Assembly (NCBI GenBank): GCA_964019425.1
Contig: OZ025817.1
Coordinates: forward strand, 682,001-746,000
Direction: 5' to 3'
Origin: Flectonema sp. DT1601
Taxonomy: Eukaryota; Euglenozoa; Diplonemea; Diplonemida; Diplonemidae
DNA length: 64,000 nt
Shown here: piece after piece, positions 11,338 to 23,450 of the stretch
Layout: each line of letters opens with the position of its first letter
How positions within the stretch are numbered: position 1 is the stretch's first letter
The notes under the pieces: generated by a model
The model's database searches: none
Told to the model about the DNA's origin: nothing
Seen by the model: only the letters and a program-made list of their open reading frames with translations
Translations under genes and position numbers: made by a program

Positions 11338-11813
11338 ATGTTTTGATAAAATATTCTACGAGGGAGTAACGGGGGGGGGATAAGAAGTCTGGTTATGAGA
11401 ACGTAATCAAACTATTCATTAATTTCTATTTAGGTGAAGTACATAAAGTATACAGTCGCGTCGTTACCCATTTGTTGGACCTGACCACATATTGCAACTG
11501 GAAACGTGAATGGGAAAAAAAAAACAACTACGGCTTTTTGGACAAAAATTAAAGCCGAGGAGAAAAGTTCCTTCTCTCAGAATATCTAACGAACGTACAG
11601 ACGAATATAAGAAAATAATTTACAGATACACAGAACGCGTTCTCTTTAGTTTCCGTTGAGACACCACAAAGAACGAGGGTAGTAAGTTAGTGCTGCCTAA
11701 CGTCAGTTAACAGAAGCAGCAAAGGGGACAACTAAGTCAACCCTTCGAAGTCGAATCGTTTATTGTAATAAAATAGAACATCTTTGTGTGTTCTAAAGTT
11801 CAAAACATTATTA
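11338..11813. other. Intergenic region, 476 bp, fairly complex sequence
   Basis: Spacer between the EF-hand/coiled-coil gene and PCCA. Fewer homopolymers than elsewhere. A G run at about 11371-11379 reads as a C tract followed by CTCGTAG about 18 nt before the PCCA ATG, an acceptor-like signal. No RNA gene was recognised. Confidence 0.5.
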
Positions 11814-14299
11814 CTAACCAACAGCCAAGGGTGGTGACGTGGCGTGGAAAGCCCGATGCTCGGCTCGAAGTCGGGTTTCCTGTTTTTAAGATAAGATTTA
11901 TTTACAATTCAATGTACCTGAAGTTATAAGTATCGGACATACCTTCTGTTCCAATGCCAGTCGTTGTTCACGCAGACGTATTTCCTGCGAGAGGATTGCA
12001 CTTTCATTAGAAACAGCGCGGAGGCGTTGTTCGTTAAATTCCTTTGCAAATATCTCCTCTTCTCGCAAAGCTAAGTCAGCCTCTGATGCAGCAACACGAC
12101 ATTCATGAGCTTGCCGAGCACCGTCAGTTTCTGCACTGCGAACGAATTGCAAGTTAATCTCTTCTTCTGAGACTTCCCTCCTTGCGTTGTTCAGGGTAAT
12201 TGCTGCAGCCTGTTTTTTTTATTTATTTTTGTGCTTCTTAACTCAATTCAGAAAACCACTATAATTAGATATGCATCAGTCTGTTGATATCACACACGAC
12301 TAGTCTTTGTCAGTACTCACTAAGGAAAATGATAACTGACGCCAAGGGAGAACCTACTGTCTTATGTAGTCAGCGGGAAGCAAGACTGCAGGTGGGCTCT
12401 CTTAGAACCAATCGGCTTCACAAACAGTGGTGGGATCTGTAACGCCGGAGCGACGGTAACTCATTGGCCTGGTCCACACTGCAGATGGAATACCTGGAGA
12501 CAGAAGAGGACCGGCCACCCATAGCCGATGGGTCACTCTTGCAATACCCGAGTCTATCTCTGGGTTGACTGAAGGATGCCAGCGGAGCGTGGCAGAAAGC
12601 AGCCAGTCTTCACTTGCAAGAGGAGATGAAAAGTCTTGGAAATCGAGCACTAACTTTTTTGAGAGCCCAAAGATCATTCATAAGTAAAAGTGCAAAGATG
12701 GCAGATGTACTGACTATTATCGTTTTTGCCCTTTTATCTCTTTCCCCGTCGCAATACTGCGACGGGGAAAGAGATAAAAGGGCAAAAACATAAAAACCTG
12801 TGGAAGGCTCTACTTATACCTCAAAACACCCTTCCTTCTCTCTATGTCAACACCAGATTGTTAGGATGGGTCGCATTAAGAAAAGTGCTATCTCAATATA
12901 AGAATAAAAAAAATAAGAAACAAGAAATACCTCACAAGCTGCTTCCTGAGATGCAACGGCATTTGACAGTTCGTTTATAACAGAGTCACCTGCTTCTAGA
13001 ATGCCTTGATGAATCTGTTGTGGTTTGTATTAAGATTGAGTGTTTACGTATTTTTTTAAAAAAAAAGAACTAATGAGCTGTTAAAGTACATACCAATATA
13101 CCGTTGGAAGCTTCCCTAACAAAGTTTAAAGACTCTTGCAAACAATCTCGTTGTTGATTAAGTTCGTTAGTCGCTTTGAGAAAGGTTTCTGAACAGCTGT
13201 GTAAATCTGATATAAGTTTATCTTGTTTAGAAGTAGAATCATTCATTGCTGAGACAGCTTCGAGAGTTTTAGCTGTCAGAAGTTTAAGTTGATCTTCTCC
13301 AGAAGAACAAGCAATAATTTGTGACTGATGCTCTGCTTGAGCAACAACTGCACGTTCTTTAGAAAGATCAACTTCAGAAAGCCGAACAGTAACTTCTTCT
13401 TTACTCTGTTGAAGAGATCTGTTCTCAGCTTCAAGAGATTTCGTTAAAGATTCATAAAGCTGAGTTGAAGTCTCTACACTGGATTTGCTTCTTAAATAAT
13501 TACCTTCCAAAACCTTAACAGCTCTTTTAGTTTCTTCCAACGCTGCTTCTGTCGCTGCTGCTGTCCTTTTATGAGACAGCAGCTGTTCGTTGTGTTGTTG
13601 TATTTTTTCAATTCGACTTTGTTCAATAGAATGCTCACGTATTCTAAAGACTAAGCTGTCAAGTAACGTTGGATAGAGTTCACCAAAACGTTGCCATTCA
13701 GTCTCTGTTATGTATCCATCTTTATTGGTATCCACTCTTTTAAATAACTCTGAAGTGATTGTAGCTGAGAATGGTAATCCCAAGGCACTGAAATTGCTGT
13801 AAAAATGTTGAAAATCAATCATTCCAGTTCCTAATGAATCTAGCGATCTAAAAACAAATTCTACTTTTTCACCATGTGACGGTGAGTCAGTATAACTTTG
13901 AGGAGACACCACTTCCGGTAGCAATCTTTCAATACCAACAATTGAATTACCGATAGAAGGCGATGACAGTAATGAAGGAGGCTGTATCGGATCAGGAATC
14001 TCTTCTTGTATTTCATATTGCCATTCAGGTTGAAAGGCATAAACTTGACATCCATGTTGTAGTTGGTCATTTCTACTCAAAGCAATCCATTCTTCATTCA
14101 CATCATCATATAATTGCCATTTTTGTGGTTTAAATATCTTAGTCACAGCAGATGCTGGTTTTGATCTGATTAACTCGTTGTCGAATACGCTTTTTGTTTT
14201 GGCAATGAGCTGCTCAAGGTCTGGTCTACAAGAAAATTGCAGTTCAAAATTTACCTTACGACCATACGTATCAGCTGCCACGTAGACTGCAAATACCAT
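11814..14299 (-). CDS. EF-hand and coiled-coil protein, four exons (possible flagellar protein)
   Basis: Exons 14299-13094, 13014-12931, 12209-11943 and 11879-11814 join in phase to about 540 aa. The start is MVFAVYVAADTYGRK; a TTG just upstream is not needed. The N-terminal domain includes WQLYDDVNEEW and GCQVYAFQPEW, a pattern I associate with kinetoplastid EF-hand proteins (recalled, not checked). Residues about 185-250 hold a degenerate EF-hand (DSLGTGMIDF) and a canonical one (DTNKDGYITETEW), so calcium binding is likely. From about 255 to the end the protein is a continuous coiled coil, and the last small exon (ETRLRAEHR) extends it. A short upstream ATG with a stop (ATGACTTTCTAA) precedes the start. 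Intron 2 is 721 nt, ten times the usual, and carries the perfect hairpin. A cytoskeletal or axonemal role is inferred. Confidence 0.75.
12210..12930 (-). other. Unusually long intron (721 nt) with hairpin and nested open frame
   Basis: Bounded by donor GTATTT and an AAACAG acceptor, between exons that join in phase. Its interior (about 12250-12890) is less A/T-homopolymeric and more complex than other introns. It contains a 91-codon open frame (12402-12677, minus) and the hairpin at 12722-12789. This looks like inserted DNA or a host for a non-coding RNA. I recognise no transposase or known RNA in it. Confidence 0.5.
12722..12789. repeat. Perfect 32-bp inverted repeat with 4-nt loop
   Basis: The left arm 12722-12753 is exactly the reverse complement of the right arm 12758-12789, with loop ATAC between them. 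The arms contain the palindromic core TCCCCGTCGCA/TGCGACGGGGA and an A/T-rich outer part. It lies in the long intron of the EF-hand gene, so the pre-mRNA would form a very stable hairpin. Confidence 0.9.
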
Positions 14300-16704
14300 T
14301 GCTACCAATTGAACTTAGAAAGTCATGTGCGGCCTGTGAAAGATGATTAACAAGAAATAAGAAAAAAACCAAGAGGAAAAAAAAAGTATCAGATTTCATG
14401 TAGAATTGTGAATAATTATCTATTCCTGAAAGAAAAGAAAAACAAATAATAATAATTTTCAATATGTAATTTTTTTTTTTTTTCCCATTCTTCAAATCAA
14501 CCAATCACAACAACACTCATATTCTAAAGAAAGTAATTAGTTGAAAGCGGCAGTCAAAAAGAAGAACTGACGACATAAAATTTGAGGAAAGGAACAGATC
14601 ATTGAAAGACCAATAGGGAAGAGTACCTAAACAGTATTTGACTTAACAAAATTATAATAAATAACCAGCGACAGTAAGTTTCTACTTTGTGTACAGAAGA
14701 CAAGCTGCTTCCTAACAGCAGCTTTGATTTATTTATTTTTCTCCCCCTTTTTTTTTTCTTTTTTGATACTACGGTGAAAAGTAGATTCAACAACAAAAAA
14801 AAAAAAAACAGAAAAAAAAACAGAAAATGCACAAGCGCTAACAATAAAAGTGATATGTGAATACTAAAGCGATTGCAACGTATCTCACATCCGCTTCGGG
14901 AAGCAGCAGTAAGCACTACTGCTCCAGGGGGCTCTGTCAGAGTCTTTCAGGAAGTAGATGGGAGTAGGAATGAAAAAAAAAAAAAGAAAAAAGTTTTTCT
15001 CATGCTCACAAAGACTTAAGTCTGAGGGCTAACTAATTCTTCCTTTTTTTTTTTTTTTTTTTTTCTTTTTTTTTTTTTGTTGCTTGGACTCGTTTGTTTT
15101 TTTAATAAAATTACTAAGCCCCCCATACAGCCATAGATTCTCGGTTTCTTATTTTTTTTTTTTGACTACGCACTGTCAAAGAGGGAAAAGTGGTTTTCTT
15201 TTTTTTTTTTTTTTTTGCTTATTTGGTTGATTGTTAAAGGTTTGCTGGCAAGCACAACAAAGCATCAGCTAAGCGGAAATGGAAAGAGAGAGAGAATTTG
15301 AGGGTGACTGTTCTCCTTATTTTTTTTTTTTTTTTTTTGGAGTGAAAGTGTACTTAATCATGAAATCAGCAACTAAGACATTCATGTGGAAAATTCAATG
15401 TTCAGCACAACTACTAAACTGAAGTTGAAAACTAGCAGTTTTATCAAAGAGAAGATCACGAGAAACACATGCCTTTTAAGGGAATTAATAAAATATTGGC
15501 AGTCCCTTTTTTTTTCTCTTCTTTCCCTTTTTTTGTTTGTTTGTTTGTTTATTCTTGAAATACGTTAAGAATGGAGAAGGAAAAAAAAAAACTTAAAAAA
15601 CGAATGTCAATGATAAAACCTTAACAAAAACACAAAACAAAAAGTTGGAATGAAGGCGAAGAGACTGATACAAAAAAAAAAAAAAAAAAATCAAGTCAAT
15701 CTCTCCAAAAAAAAAGAATCACTACTTAATAATTTACACTATTTTAAATTATTATTATTATTTTTTTTTTTTTTAAAAATCTCTCTGCGGTATGATACAT
15801 GTGATGACCACCCATTGGCTGAAATTCAAAGGTCACAACAACATATTCCTTTTATCGAGAGAGTAGTTTTTTCATTTTTTTTTTTTTGAGAACTACTTGA
15901 TTCGTCACTGAAAATCTTCAGGTATCTGGAATAGCTTTAAGTTCACAAAGACCTGTTTGGCTCTTCCTCCACTCTGACTCCCCTCATTTTGTTATTCACA
16001 AAATTAGGCATCACCAGAAAATTAGATTTCTTCGGTTTTGCTCATTTCTTATTTTTTTTTTTTTTTTCTTTGTTCCCTTCTATAGATCAAGATAATCTTG
16101 CAAAAAAAATACTTCATACACACCAGCTTTGTGTCAGATCGTCACTGGTGGCAGCAGCACATTTGCAGATGTGTTATGCAGCCAAAGAGGGACTACGAAA
16201 GGGGAAATGGGGAAACACATACTCATTCTCAGTCTTGATTCACGCTGTAGCTGAGCCTAAAAGCGAAGAAGACTCAGGCAACGTTATAAAGACAAACAGA
16301 GAACGACGACAAAGCTATGCGAAGTACTTGAATGGAAGAAACCAAAGACAGTCAACAACAAGCGTTTTAGACTAACAACTAGGCAACGAGCGATGGATAT
16401 CGAGTATATTAAGACCACGTGAAGGCACATCTTAAATAAAAGCAAACTTTATTTCTGAACAGCGAGAATCAGAACAAAAAAGGTGTGGAACAGTCTTTCA
16501 AAAAACAACGAAGGGGGGCTGTCGGAGACTTACGTCAAAACGTGTCAAAACGAACAATAACATAAAGTAGATTCAAAAAAAAAAAAAGAGTAACGGGTCG
16601 GTGCAAACTACGCAGTCAACCTCACTGCATGGTTTGGTTATTTATTTTCGATAGTTTTAAGTGAGTGCTTTTTTTTTTTTTTTTTTTTTCGCATGATAAA
16701 AAAA
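14300..16704. other. Gene-free region, about 2.4 kb
   Basis: Between the kinase gene (upstream in transcription) and the EF-hand gene. T and A runs occur near 14470-14483, 14796-14809, 15044-15064, 15201-15216, 15320-15338, 15762-15774 and 16670-16690. An acceptor-like TCATCTTTCACAG lies about 35 nt before the EF-hand ATG. A plus-strand open frame at 15989-16375 has no recognisable content and opposes the gene direction. The kinase 3' UTR probably lies in the right part. Confidence 0.5.
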
Positions 16705-19700
16705 CTATCTCAGATATCTCCTACTAATTACATCCACGCGCTTTTTATGTGACACAGCCGTAGTTGTGTAAAACGTTAGAGCAGGCTGCGGGTTAGGAAG
16801 TGCAGCAGCAGCTCCGTTTGGAACCCACGGCGTCATCTGAGAACCTCTTCTACTTGGAGGAGGGGTTGAAGATCTCGGCTTCGAACTAAAACTCGATTGA
16901 GTACTAGCTGCTGGTGACCTTATTTTAACTTCTGTTTTCTGAAATTCAGGAAGAGGAGATGACAAGTCCGTATGACTCTTAACAAGACGTCGACTAGGAA
17001 CAACAACTCTCTCATTCTGACGATATTTAACAGGTGAGTTGTTTACTCTCGTTCGATGCAAATCAGTCATCGTCTCCGGTGAAGCTCCAGCAAAGTACAA
17101 GTCTCGAATTCTATACGACGGAGGAGTGTTACTTCTAATGAACTTCTTACCTGAAAGTAAACTGTTATGAACTTCTTGTTTTGATATCCTAATGTCTCTC
17201 GAAGTATGCCGAGATTCCGTCTGTTCACTTGCGGTTGATGCTGTTGTTGCTGGTTGACGACTTTCGACCTTGGAACGTGACGCCGGGGGAGTTCCAAATC
17301 GAGAGAACACCTTTCTTGGTGATGCCTCACCTGGACCACCCTTCATTGAAAAGTTCATCTCCGGTTCATCAGGTTTCTTTAACTCTCTTCTAACTGGTTG
17401 GAATGTAGTATTGATTTGAAGCCTCACTCTTGAAGACACAGTGGAGTACATATTTTGTGAACAAGGTAACGCTTTAGTTGGAGTTGTTGGTCTGCGAGGA
17501 GATTTTACTCTATTCCTGGTAGATGCTGGAGGGGTGACACTCCTTGACTTCCACATCTCACTTACTGGGGATGATATATTTGAGTACCTCTGTCGCATCG
17601 AGGAGGGAGACTCCCCAGTTCGAAGACGGTTTGGACTTCGACCTCGTCCCCCCACAGGCTGGGAGTTTGAACGACGATATTTACGAACTGGAGAAGAGAT
17701 ACCACTGAAATCAGGAATGTCATGTCCTTCAATAGAGATATTATTGAGAGCTGGTTTGTGAAAAGATTTCCTACCTCGCGGGGTCGAAGCACTTCCAGCT
17801 GCTGAGGAACTATTTGATACCTTTCTTATTGTTGCAACACGAGGTATGAATCCACCCTTTCCTCTTTTTAAAATTCTTCCTAACATCACAATAGCTGCAG
17901 CAACACCTGCTTGTGTAGCACTTTCCTTCCTAACAACTGCTAACGCTTTTGCCTTCTCCCAAACTCCAAAATCTCCACAAGGTGGTCTGACAAATGTTGG
18001 TGAAAGGTTTCTAAGCGGATTACCGAGTCCTCCTAAGTCGTTGTAAATCGCACTGATGGAATTGACGTTCTTTCGACGGCAGCTGAGCAGTTTGACACCT
18101 CCTGAGTCGGCATTGAAGGCAGCAGTTTCTGAATTGGACCAAACCGAGTTTGAAAGTCTGTTTCGATTACCATCAAAGAGAAGGAAGTTCGAAGGATTCC
18201 ATGGCTTGCGAGGTGTTACAGCAGCGTCAAGTGGACGAGGTTTACCATAACTAGAACAGCTGCTGCCACTATCGTGAGAGTGAAATCTGTGATCACCTCT
18301 TTCAGGAGAGTATGATAACTTTCTACCCCTCGAGTAATCCTTCACTTTCGTAACTTTATTGGAACTCGAAGACGAACTCGAAGAAGATGAACTACTTTTC
18401 GAATGAGACCTTTCACTTTGTTTAGATATTTCTATTTTAGTATCGACGACCTTCTTTTTCTCAGAATCAGATTTATCAGTTTGAGGTTTCTCTACGACAG
18501 GAACTACACTTCCAGCACTTGAAGACGTGTTACTGAGGTGTTTAGAAGAGGTTGTGTCAAGTCCAGACCTTTTCTTAGCCCTACTAACAGAAGTCAGAGA
18601 TAGACTTCCTTCATTAAGAGGTTTCTCATGGTAATCAAAGTTACTACTCGTAGGTTTAGGTTTTGGAACACTTTCATTTGATTCTAACAACATTTCAGGT
18701 TCTTTCTTTGTATCCATTTTGGGAAGTTGTGGTTTACGAGAGATTTGATTATCAGTATTTTGCTGAGGAGTCTTTTTAATTTTTCTAATCAGTTTAGGTC
18801 TTACTTTATTAACTTTGTTTGACAACTTATCCTTATCGGAGTCGCTACTGGAGCTGCTTGATGAGCTTTTTGATTTATTGGACTGAACTACTGTTTGGTT
18901 AGCACCGACCGTATTGATAACCTCCGGGATGGTATCCACTACAGGTTGGGATCCACTCTGTGCATTGTTGTTAGACACGGCAGTCGGTTGGTTTAGCAGC
19001 TTTTCTTTATCAGAGTTTCCCGCTACTATCACATCCTGTGTTGGTAGCTGAGAATCTTTATTTTGAAGAGAGCTTGAGCTCGATGATGTGCTGGAATCGA
19101 ATGCGCTAGCACGCCGCTCTTGATATTGCTGTGCTACGCTTTCGGAAGTTTGTCCTCTTCCAAGGTCAAGAAATACTGGAGATGTTACAAACTCCGCAGA
19201 AATAGCAGAAGATGAACTGTGAAATGACCAGACTGCTCCATTCGGATCATATGAAGCAGCAGAAGCAGCCAGTTGTGGGATAAATGTGTTTTCTGTCGAA
19301 GGATTACTTCCTCTGCAAGAGTTCGTTGAGTCTTCGGACGATGAAGATGATGAAGATGACTTTTCAGGGTCGCTCTCCTCCTTGTCATCTTTCATCACTG
19401 GAAGTGCTCGTAGGCTTGTCGGGTTCGCCTTCGTAGATGAACTCTTTTGTGATCTCATACTTTGTGAATTTACTCTCCCGCTGCTTTGTTGCGCTCCAAG
19501 AACAACTACCTGAGGTATGTTGAATTCATCAACTGTTCTCTTTGAGTTAGTACCAGTAGGACTGTTCTTGTCTGGTGAGGTAGGGTTACTAGCAACCCCT
19601 AAACCAACTATGTCAGGCAAACAGTTCTCACCAGTAGTTTGATTTGATAAGTTAGTTCCAATCTCTTTTGATGGATTGCTTTCCAAACAATCACTAATCT

Positions 19701-22670
19701 TCTTATCAGGTAGTAGTGAGTCTGTTGGGATAGCCGTCTGTCTTTCATTACTTGATGGAACAATTACACTTCCAAAACCACTGTAAGGCGGCACTGCCGT
19801 GGAAATAGGACCCGAAAACTTACTACCAATACCACTACATGAGAGTGGTGATGATGACATAGCTGTTTGGAAATTACCAGCCGCAAAATAATCAGATTCT
19901 GAGACAATATCCTCTCTGTGTTCTTCATTAGTATTTGATGTGGTTGATGAATTGCTGTCAGATATTAAAGTTGTTGGTGTAAAGGGAAGTAATGGCAAAT
20001 CTAAACATCTCAGTCCTAACATGTCTTCAGGTTGGTCTGCATCTGATTCACGTCTTTTCTGATCTTCGTCCTGATGATCAGAGTCAGGAACTACAACAAC
20101 AGAATCAGTTGTTAAGTGTTGAGTAGATCCTGAATGATGATCTTGAATTGGAACAACAGGAATACTATCATCTGTTGAACTGTCTTTCGCTGACCTAATT
20201 GCAGCTATTGGTAAAGCAGCCACAACTGGCACAACGGGAACAACACCACTCTGATTAACTAATTTAGGATTCGGTACAGTGCTACTAGCAGGTACTACAG
20301 GAATAGGAACAGCAGCTACAACAGCAACATTAGATGTATTTCCGCGCGGACTAACTGACTGAGGACTTGATCCCGTCGAGGTGTTATTTTCGACACCGCC
20401 CGACAGTAACTGGTATTCATTCGCAGGTACTCCAGAAATAGGAACAGGAGTTACAGGAACACCCCTCTGGTTAATTGATTGAAGACTTGGTGACCCGATC
20501 GAAGCATTGTAATCATTTCCATGATGTTGTTCCTTTACAGGTACTCCAGAAATAGGAACAGCAACTACAACAGCAACATCAGAAATGGTTCCTGTCGTAC
20601 TAGCCGACTGAGGATTTGATCCGCCGGTCAGAACATCTGCGTTCGCAGGTACTCCAGAGATAGGAACAGCGGCTAAAACTGGTACAGAAAGAGCAACACC
20701 ACTCTGTAGACCAGGTAATCCTGCTGAGGCGGTATTTCCACTACTGCCTGACACTCCAGAGATAGGAACAGCAGCTACAACAGCAACATCAGAAATGGTT
20801 CCTGTCGTACTAGCCGACTGAGGATTTGATCCGCCAGTCAGAACATCTGCGTTCGCAGGTACTCCAGAGATAGGAACAGCGGCTAAAACTGGTACAGAAA
20901 GAGCAACACCACTCTGTAGACCAGGTAATCCTGCTGAGGCGGTATTTCCACTACTGCCTGACACTCCAGAGATAGGAACAGCAGCTACAACTGGCACAGC
21001 AACACTACCCTGATTAGCTGATTGTGGAATGGGGATACTACTTGTTGGTGAAGTACTCGGCTTTGTCGGAATTGCAACAGATTCAGCAGCAGCTTTAGAA
21101 GCTGTGGGCAGTTGTCGAACAGCAGTTGGAATACCCGCCATCGGTGATACAGATGCTGCAACAGAAGAATGACCAACACTATCTGATGGTGAAGCCAGGC
21201 TAACAGATTGTGTTGGAGGGGTATCCTTACCAAAAGATGATTTAGGAATGTGTTTATGATCAATAACAACAACTGGTGGTGGGAGTGGTGTTGTACTATT
21301 CTCTATTTCATATTGAGGAACTGTGTCATCTGTTGCTGGATCCGTGGAAACTGAATTAGACAAATGCGACTTATCAACATCAACCAGAGGAAGTAGAGAA
21401 TCATTATTTCCTTTGAGATCAGAAGATGGAACTGACTGTTGAAGATGTTGAGGAGCAACAAGTGGAGCACCAGATCCAACAGCCACATCTATCAGAGAAT
21501 CAGCTGAATTCGAAGATTCACATAAAAGATTTGAATCCTCAGCCACTACAGCTACTGGAACAGTAGCGTCGAGAGTACTTCCAATTCTTTCTAAATTCTC
21601 TGTCGTCAGTGGAATTCCAATCAAACTGTCACTAAATGATTTTCCACCACTACCAAAAGCACTCGGAGGAAATTGACCCATCGATAATGATGGCTCAACA
21701 GTTCTGAAACTCTTACTGCTGATGCTGCTGTAATTTGAAAAGGCACTCGATCTTCTTCTGGCTGTTCGTGGAATCGATTGAGTATGAAGACGATTGTAAA
21801 CCATTGGATCGACTCGTTTTCCCGAAAAGTAATCATCTCTAACACCATAAGGATGGGTTTCAAGAATGCCATTCGCATCTTCAACATGAGGAGCACAAAA
21901 TGAATCATCGTGAGTTCCTCCATAAGGATGACATCGCAACCCAGTTGAGTTAGAGTTTGAAGAAGCTGAAATATTACGAGGTAGAGTCTGTTGAATAGTA
22001 TCCTCAAATACAATACTTGTGCAGTAGGTCTCCGTGTACATTGAGGCGACCTCATCAACTGCGTCGAATTGAAATTCTACTTCTCTTCTTTCATCTTCGA
22101 GATGAATAATTGACTGCGGCTCATCACTTTCAGGTATTTCACCATCATGAGCAGTACTGTTTTCTAACCATTCATGGTGTAGCATTTCTTGTACTGATAT
22201 CCTTTCTGAAGGATCAGGTCGCAATAATTTCATTAACATATCTTTCGCTAAAGGTGAAAAGAATCGAAGACTACCTGGACCAACACAAAGATGGTCAACG
22301 TACCTCTCAAGCTCTTCTATTGAAGGAAGAACATTCGGTAACGGATGTTTAAAGGCGTTCGGTATCGAGGATTTCCAAGCAGGGTCTCTTCCACTCAACA
22401 TTTGATACATCAATACTCCCAAAGCCCAAGAGTCTGCTATGAAAGCGTCGTATCTCTTTTCCGTAATTACAAATGAAACGACCTCTGGTGCCAAGTGAAG
22501 CGGTGATCCGACCACACCCCTGGCTCCAGTCTCAGAACAAAACTTTTTTGCTACTCCGAAATCACCCAGATACGCAGGTCCATTACGGGCCTCAAGCAAG
22601 ATGTTCTCTGCTTTAACATCTCTGTGAGCGATGCCTTTATTATGACATGTTGCAATTCCGCTGTGAGGTG

Positions 22671-22701
<31 letters not shown>

Positions 22702-23196
22702 CCTTTCAAGCTACGAAGCCGTCACTAAAGTACATACCGAGCAACATCGAGCAAGAGTGAACGAGCAGTGTCTTCACTCATTCCAACGTATCCACATTGA
22801 AGAAGTCGATCATGTAAATCGCCAGCCATTAACTCAGTAAAGACACACACAGTAGTCGGAAGCTTTACGACGTCGATAACAGAAAGAACGTTTGATCCCT
22901 GTCAGATGGGTTTGTTAAACAAATTCGGGTGGTGGGTTTATAAATTAAAATTCAATAAATTAAAAAAAAAGGGAAATAACACAAACCTGACACCTGCGAT
23001 GCATTTTTACTTCTGAAAGCGCATGATCGCTTCTTCGAAGGATTTTACACGCACCCACCAAACCATCTTTTCTTGTCGCCCTACAAACAATACCTTCAGA
23101 TCCAGTAGCAATGTGGGGTACTTCAAGAACCCAGGTACCCCTCTTTCCGACTACCTGCAGCTGTTCCGGGTACAAACCTTCCACATTCATCGACAT
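16705..23196 (-). CDS. Ser/Thr protein kinase with a ~1800-residue disordered tail, three exons
   Basis: Exons 23196-22987, 22898-22738 and 22660-16705 give about 2108 aa. The kinase domain is at residues 20-310. It has a glycine loop TGSEGIV (first Gly replaced by Ala), Lys51 in GACKIL, HRDVKAEN with catalytic Asp138, DFG at 157-159, and HLAPE at 179-183. All key residues are present, so it should be active. The APE-like segment is followed by RYDAFIADSWALGVLMYQMLSG, as in CAMK/CDPK-like kinases. The tail is rich in Ser, Pro, Val and Thr, has many PISGVP motifs, and includes a duplicated 70-residue unit. The last ~500 residues are basic with many SP/TP sites and RSP/RTP motifs, like microtubule-binding or phosphoregulated regions. 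The start was chosen at MSMNVEGLYP because an acceptor-like tract (TTTACTTTTTTTCAACTCAG) lies just upstream. Substrate and pathway are unknown. Confidence 0.85.
20548..20967 (-). repeat. Tandem duplication of a 210-bp (70-aa) unit in the kinase tail
   Basis: Two adjacent copies with a period of exactly 210 bp are almost identical in DNA; the differences I see are a few single bases. Each encodes a unit containing VAVPISGV, PANADVLTGGSNPQ and ASTTGTISD. A third partial copy follows and shorter PISGVP repeats continue on both sides. The near identity suggests a recent duplication. Confidence 0.85.
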
Positions 23197-23238
23197 TACG
23201 CATTTGCTGGTAGGGAAGTATTCCCTAGAAGCTCGTCG

Positions 23239-23260
23239 CTGAGTTGAAAAAAAGTAAATT
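23239..23260 (-). promoter_or_regulatory. Pyrimidine tract plus AG before the kinase gene
   Basis: The minus strand reads TTTACTTTTTTTCAACTCAG about 42 nt before the chosen ATG (23196). A cis intron from the closest upstream GT would be only 31 nt, shorter than any other here, which favours a trans-splice acceptor or a 5' UTR intron starting farther away. Confidence 0.4.
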
Positions 23261-23408
23261 AATTTACACCAGTTCAGAAGTGAGAACATTACACGTATCA
23301 TTTAAGACAGAAGATAGAACTCGGTAACTGGTTCGTAAGTCGGTAGGCTAGGGAAAGTTTTATTTAACACAAATGGAAATGGTATACTCTCCTGTGTGTA
23401 TTCAAATT

Positions 23409-23439
<31 letters not shown>

Positions 23440-23450
23440 CTAAAATAATA

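Noticed and set aside
15989-16375. Plus-strand open frame of 128 codons
   Set aside because: Begins with T-run-derived Phe, has no recognisable domain, opposes every other gene and lies in a homopolymer-rich spacer.
23196-23301. Upstream ATG at 23301 as the kinase start
   Set aside because: The frame between it and 23196 crosses a strong pyrimidine tract plus CAG and encodes A/T-rich residues with no conserved feature.
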